Below the pieces are notes generated by a model that searched no databases, was not told the DNA's origin, and saw nothing but the letters and a program-made list of their open reading frames with translations. Shown piece by piece: positions 30,211 to 30,288 of a DNA stretch of 30,288 nt (position 1 is its first letter; each line of letters opens with the position of its first letter). The stretch is from a bacterium. Lineage in GTDB: Bacteria > SZUA-182 > DTGQ01. The stretch is taken from NCBI GenBank assembly GCA_023512255.1, contig JAILZY010000042.1, positions 1 to 30,288 on the forward strand. The letters are read 5' to 3'. The position numbers were made by a program, and so were the translations under genes.

Positions 30211-30288
30211 TTCGCTCTTATATATTAGACACCATAAACCCTCAAAGTATATCAGAACAACTATAAACCCTCGAAGGGGCTTAGCTCT
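30211..30288 (+). repeat. Dispersed inverted-repeat element, family 1, copy B (cut by window end)
   Basis: TTCGCTCTTATATATTAGAC through GGCTTAGCTCT matches 10361-10432 with a few substitutions and a 6-nt insertion that duplicates the inner CATAAACCCTCAAAG-type word. The right half lies outside the window. Here it is upstream of the cohesin-like/dockerin gene but in the opposite orientation to that gene. Confidence 0.85.

Overview
This is bacterial DNA of roughly middling GC content. The genes are dense but separated by unusually long, repeat-rich spacers. Signal peptides, a VPLPPA-type C-terminal sorting tail, a cohesin/dockerin-type secreted protein, a type I-B Cas operon, a PAS hybrid histidine kinase and TreY/TreZ would fit a Gram-negative environmental bacterium, for example Desulfobacterota or a neighbouring uncultured phylum. 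Nothing in the window fixes the taxonomy, and that guess is weak.

Layout. (1) 1-2 kb: uridine phosphorylase (+), facing a secreted Gly-Leu-Tyr repeat protein (-). (2) 3.0-9.9 kb: a co-directional run of secreted subtilisin-like protease, treZ and treY. TreY and TreZ together make trehalose from maltodextrin. (3) 10.5-15.3 kb: a type I-B Cas effector operon, cas6-cas8b-cas7-cas5. No cas3, cas4, cas1 or cas2 is present, and only scattered CRISPR-repeat-like remnants lie downstream. cas8b contains a well-formed in-frame internal start that probably makes the small subunit Cas11. (4) 16.4-18.3 kb: hybrid histidine kinase (-). (5) 18.5-22.5 kb: an AT-rich accessory stretch with a small membrane ORF, a 5'-truncated metallophosphoesterase, a large AT-rich membrane protein of unknown function and an orphan XRE regulator. 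(6) 22.5-30.3 kb: tRNA-Gln(TTG), a DUF2267 protein, a C39-like papain-fold secreted protein with a sorting tail, a GH13 enzyme, a PrcB-like secreted protein, a small zinc-ribbon protein, a DUF72 protein, and a secreted cohesin-like/DUF333/dockerin protein.

The least expected structure lies between the genes. At least three families of short (about 110-140 bp) dispersed inverted-repeat elements occur in two or more copies: 10361-10478 with 30211-30288; 15303-15428 with 18395-18535; and 9940-10044 with 22358-22467. A partial copy of the third family is read in frame inside the membrane-protein gene (20948-21010). Many spacers also carry short tandem duplications, including inside the treZ-treY and cas7-cas5 gaps.

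The best candidates for follow-up are the nuclease-less, adaptation-less Cascade locus with its internal Cas11 start, the repeat element that appears to have become coding, and the cohesin-like/DUF333/dockerin protein that is translationally coupled to a DUF72 protein.
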